DNA from: CAYTAU01 sp964442075 | GTDB lineage: Bacteria; Bacteroidota; Bacteroidia; Bacteroidales; CAYTAU01 | NCBI GenBank assembly: GCA_964442075.1 | Contig: CAYTWH010000004.1 | Span: forward strand, 75,785 to 139,784 | DNA length: 64,000 nucleotides | Direction: 5' to 3' | Part shown: positions 63,970-64,000 of the stretch, one piece after another | How the letters are laid out: the number at the start of each line of letters is the position of its first letter | Position numbering within the stretch: position 1 is the first letter of the stretch | Translations under genes and position numbers: made by a program | The notes under the pieces: model-generated | What the model saw: only the letters and a program-made list of their open reading frames with translations | Told to the model about the DNA's origin: nothing | Databases searched by the model: none

Positions 63970-64000
63970 GCAAAGTTTCAACATATAGTTGTTGAGTAGA

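Larger units (their letters stand above)
63617..64000. other. terminal intergenic region, no gene
   Basis: 384 bp to the window edge, with stops in all frames. It holds the second copy of the dispersed 39-bp element, a minus-strand -7 box, a minus-strand terminator and a short direct repeat, each listed separately. Confidence 0.65.

Noticed and set aside
1..64000. CRISPR arrays, rRNA, tRNA, insertion sequences, prophage
   Set aside because: I found no regularly spaced repeats, no rRNA or tRNA signatures, and no transposase, integrase or phage structural genes.

Overview
The window is AT-rich chromosomal DNA of a member of the Bacteroidota, probably a metagenome-assembled scaffold because it carries two 100-base runs of N. 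The phylum call rests on several things in the sequence: three secreted proteins end in type IX secretion (T9SS) sorting domains, one of type B and two of type A; there are Bacteroidota-typical families (DUF5723, DUF5686, CarboxypepD_reg TonB-dependent receptor, DUF349 protein); several genes are preceded by the phylum's TAnnTTTG -7 box; and classic Shine-Dalgarno sites are nearly absent. The order cannot be fixed from this window. No rRNA, tRNA, CRISPR array, complete insertion sequence or prophage was seen.

Layout, left to right. 1-4.2 kb: the 3' end of a SpoIIE-type phosphatase gene, a DcaP-like porin, and a DUF485/ActP-type acetate symporter operon, with two strong bidirectional terminators. 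4.2-9.0 kb: a small membrane protein, a fused two-domain acyltransferase of the ornithine/glycine-lipid (OlsF-like) type, two lipoproteins and a stand-alone SIR2-like protein. 9.1-14.8 kb: tex, a lipoprotein and an ankyrin/outer-membrane fusion on the minus strand, then a Na+/Ca2+ exchanger and lolD on plus. 14.9-20.9 kb: LysE-type exporter, lgt, a methyltransferase, ade and mnmG on minus, with a perfect parS-like palindrome at the 3' end of mnmG. 21-29.2 kb: a large T9SS type-B adhesin-like protein, a membrane-anchored patatin-like protein, argS (split by an assembly gap whose two sides overlap by 55 bp) and a small Cys-containing ORF. 29.5-39.2 kb: lipoprotein plus DUF5723 pair, a T9SS repeat protein, a subtilase, an outer-membrane protein, an EamA transporter, a methyltransferase and a PagL-like lipid A deacylase. 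39.3-48.3 kb: minus-strand cluster DUF349 - TonB receptor - pyrG - yidC, then trmD. 48.4-51.6 kb: phosphate porin plus Pit-type phosphate transporter with a PhoU-like tail. 51.9-64 kb: ychF and a PhoB-type regulator, comM and an OmpA-like protein, an outer-membrane protein, waaA, a large multidomain T9SS cysteine-protease-like protein, and a DUF5686 gene interrupted by the second assembly gap.

Most of the window is core and envelope biology: membrane insertion (yidC), lipoprotein maturation and release (lgt, lolD), LPS core and lipid A work (waaA, PagL-like), aminolipid synthesis, nutrient uptake across both membranes (acetate, phosphate), and tRNA biology (mnmG, trmD, argS). I did not find a multi-gene system that I can defend as wholly new. 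The observations I rate highest are the parS site beside mnmG, the lone SIR2-like gene, the ankyrin/barrel fusion, the propeller-protease-golvesin-PKD secreted protein, and two unexplained intergenic repeat elements.
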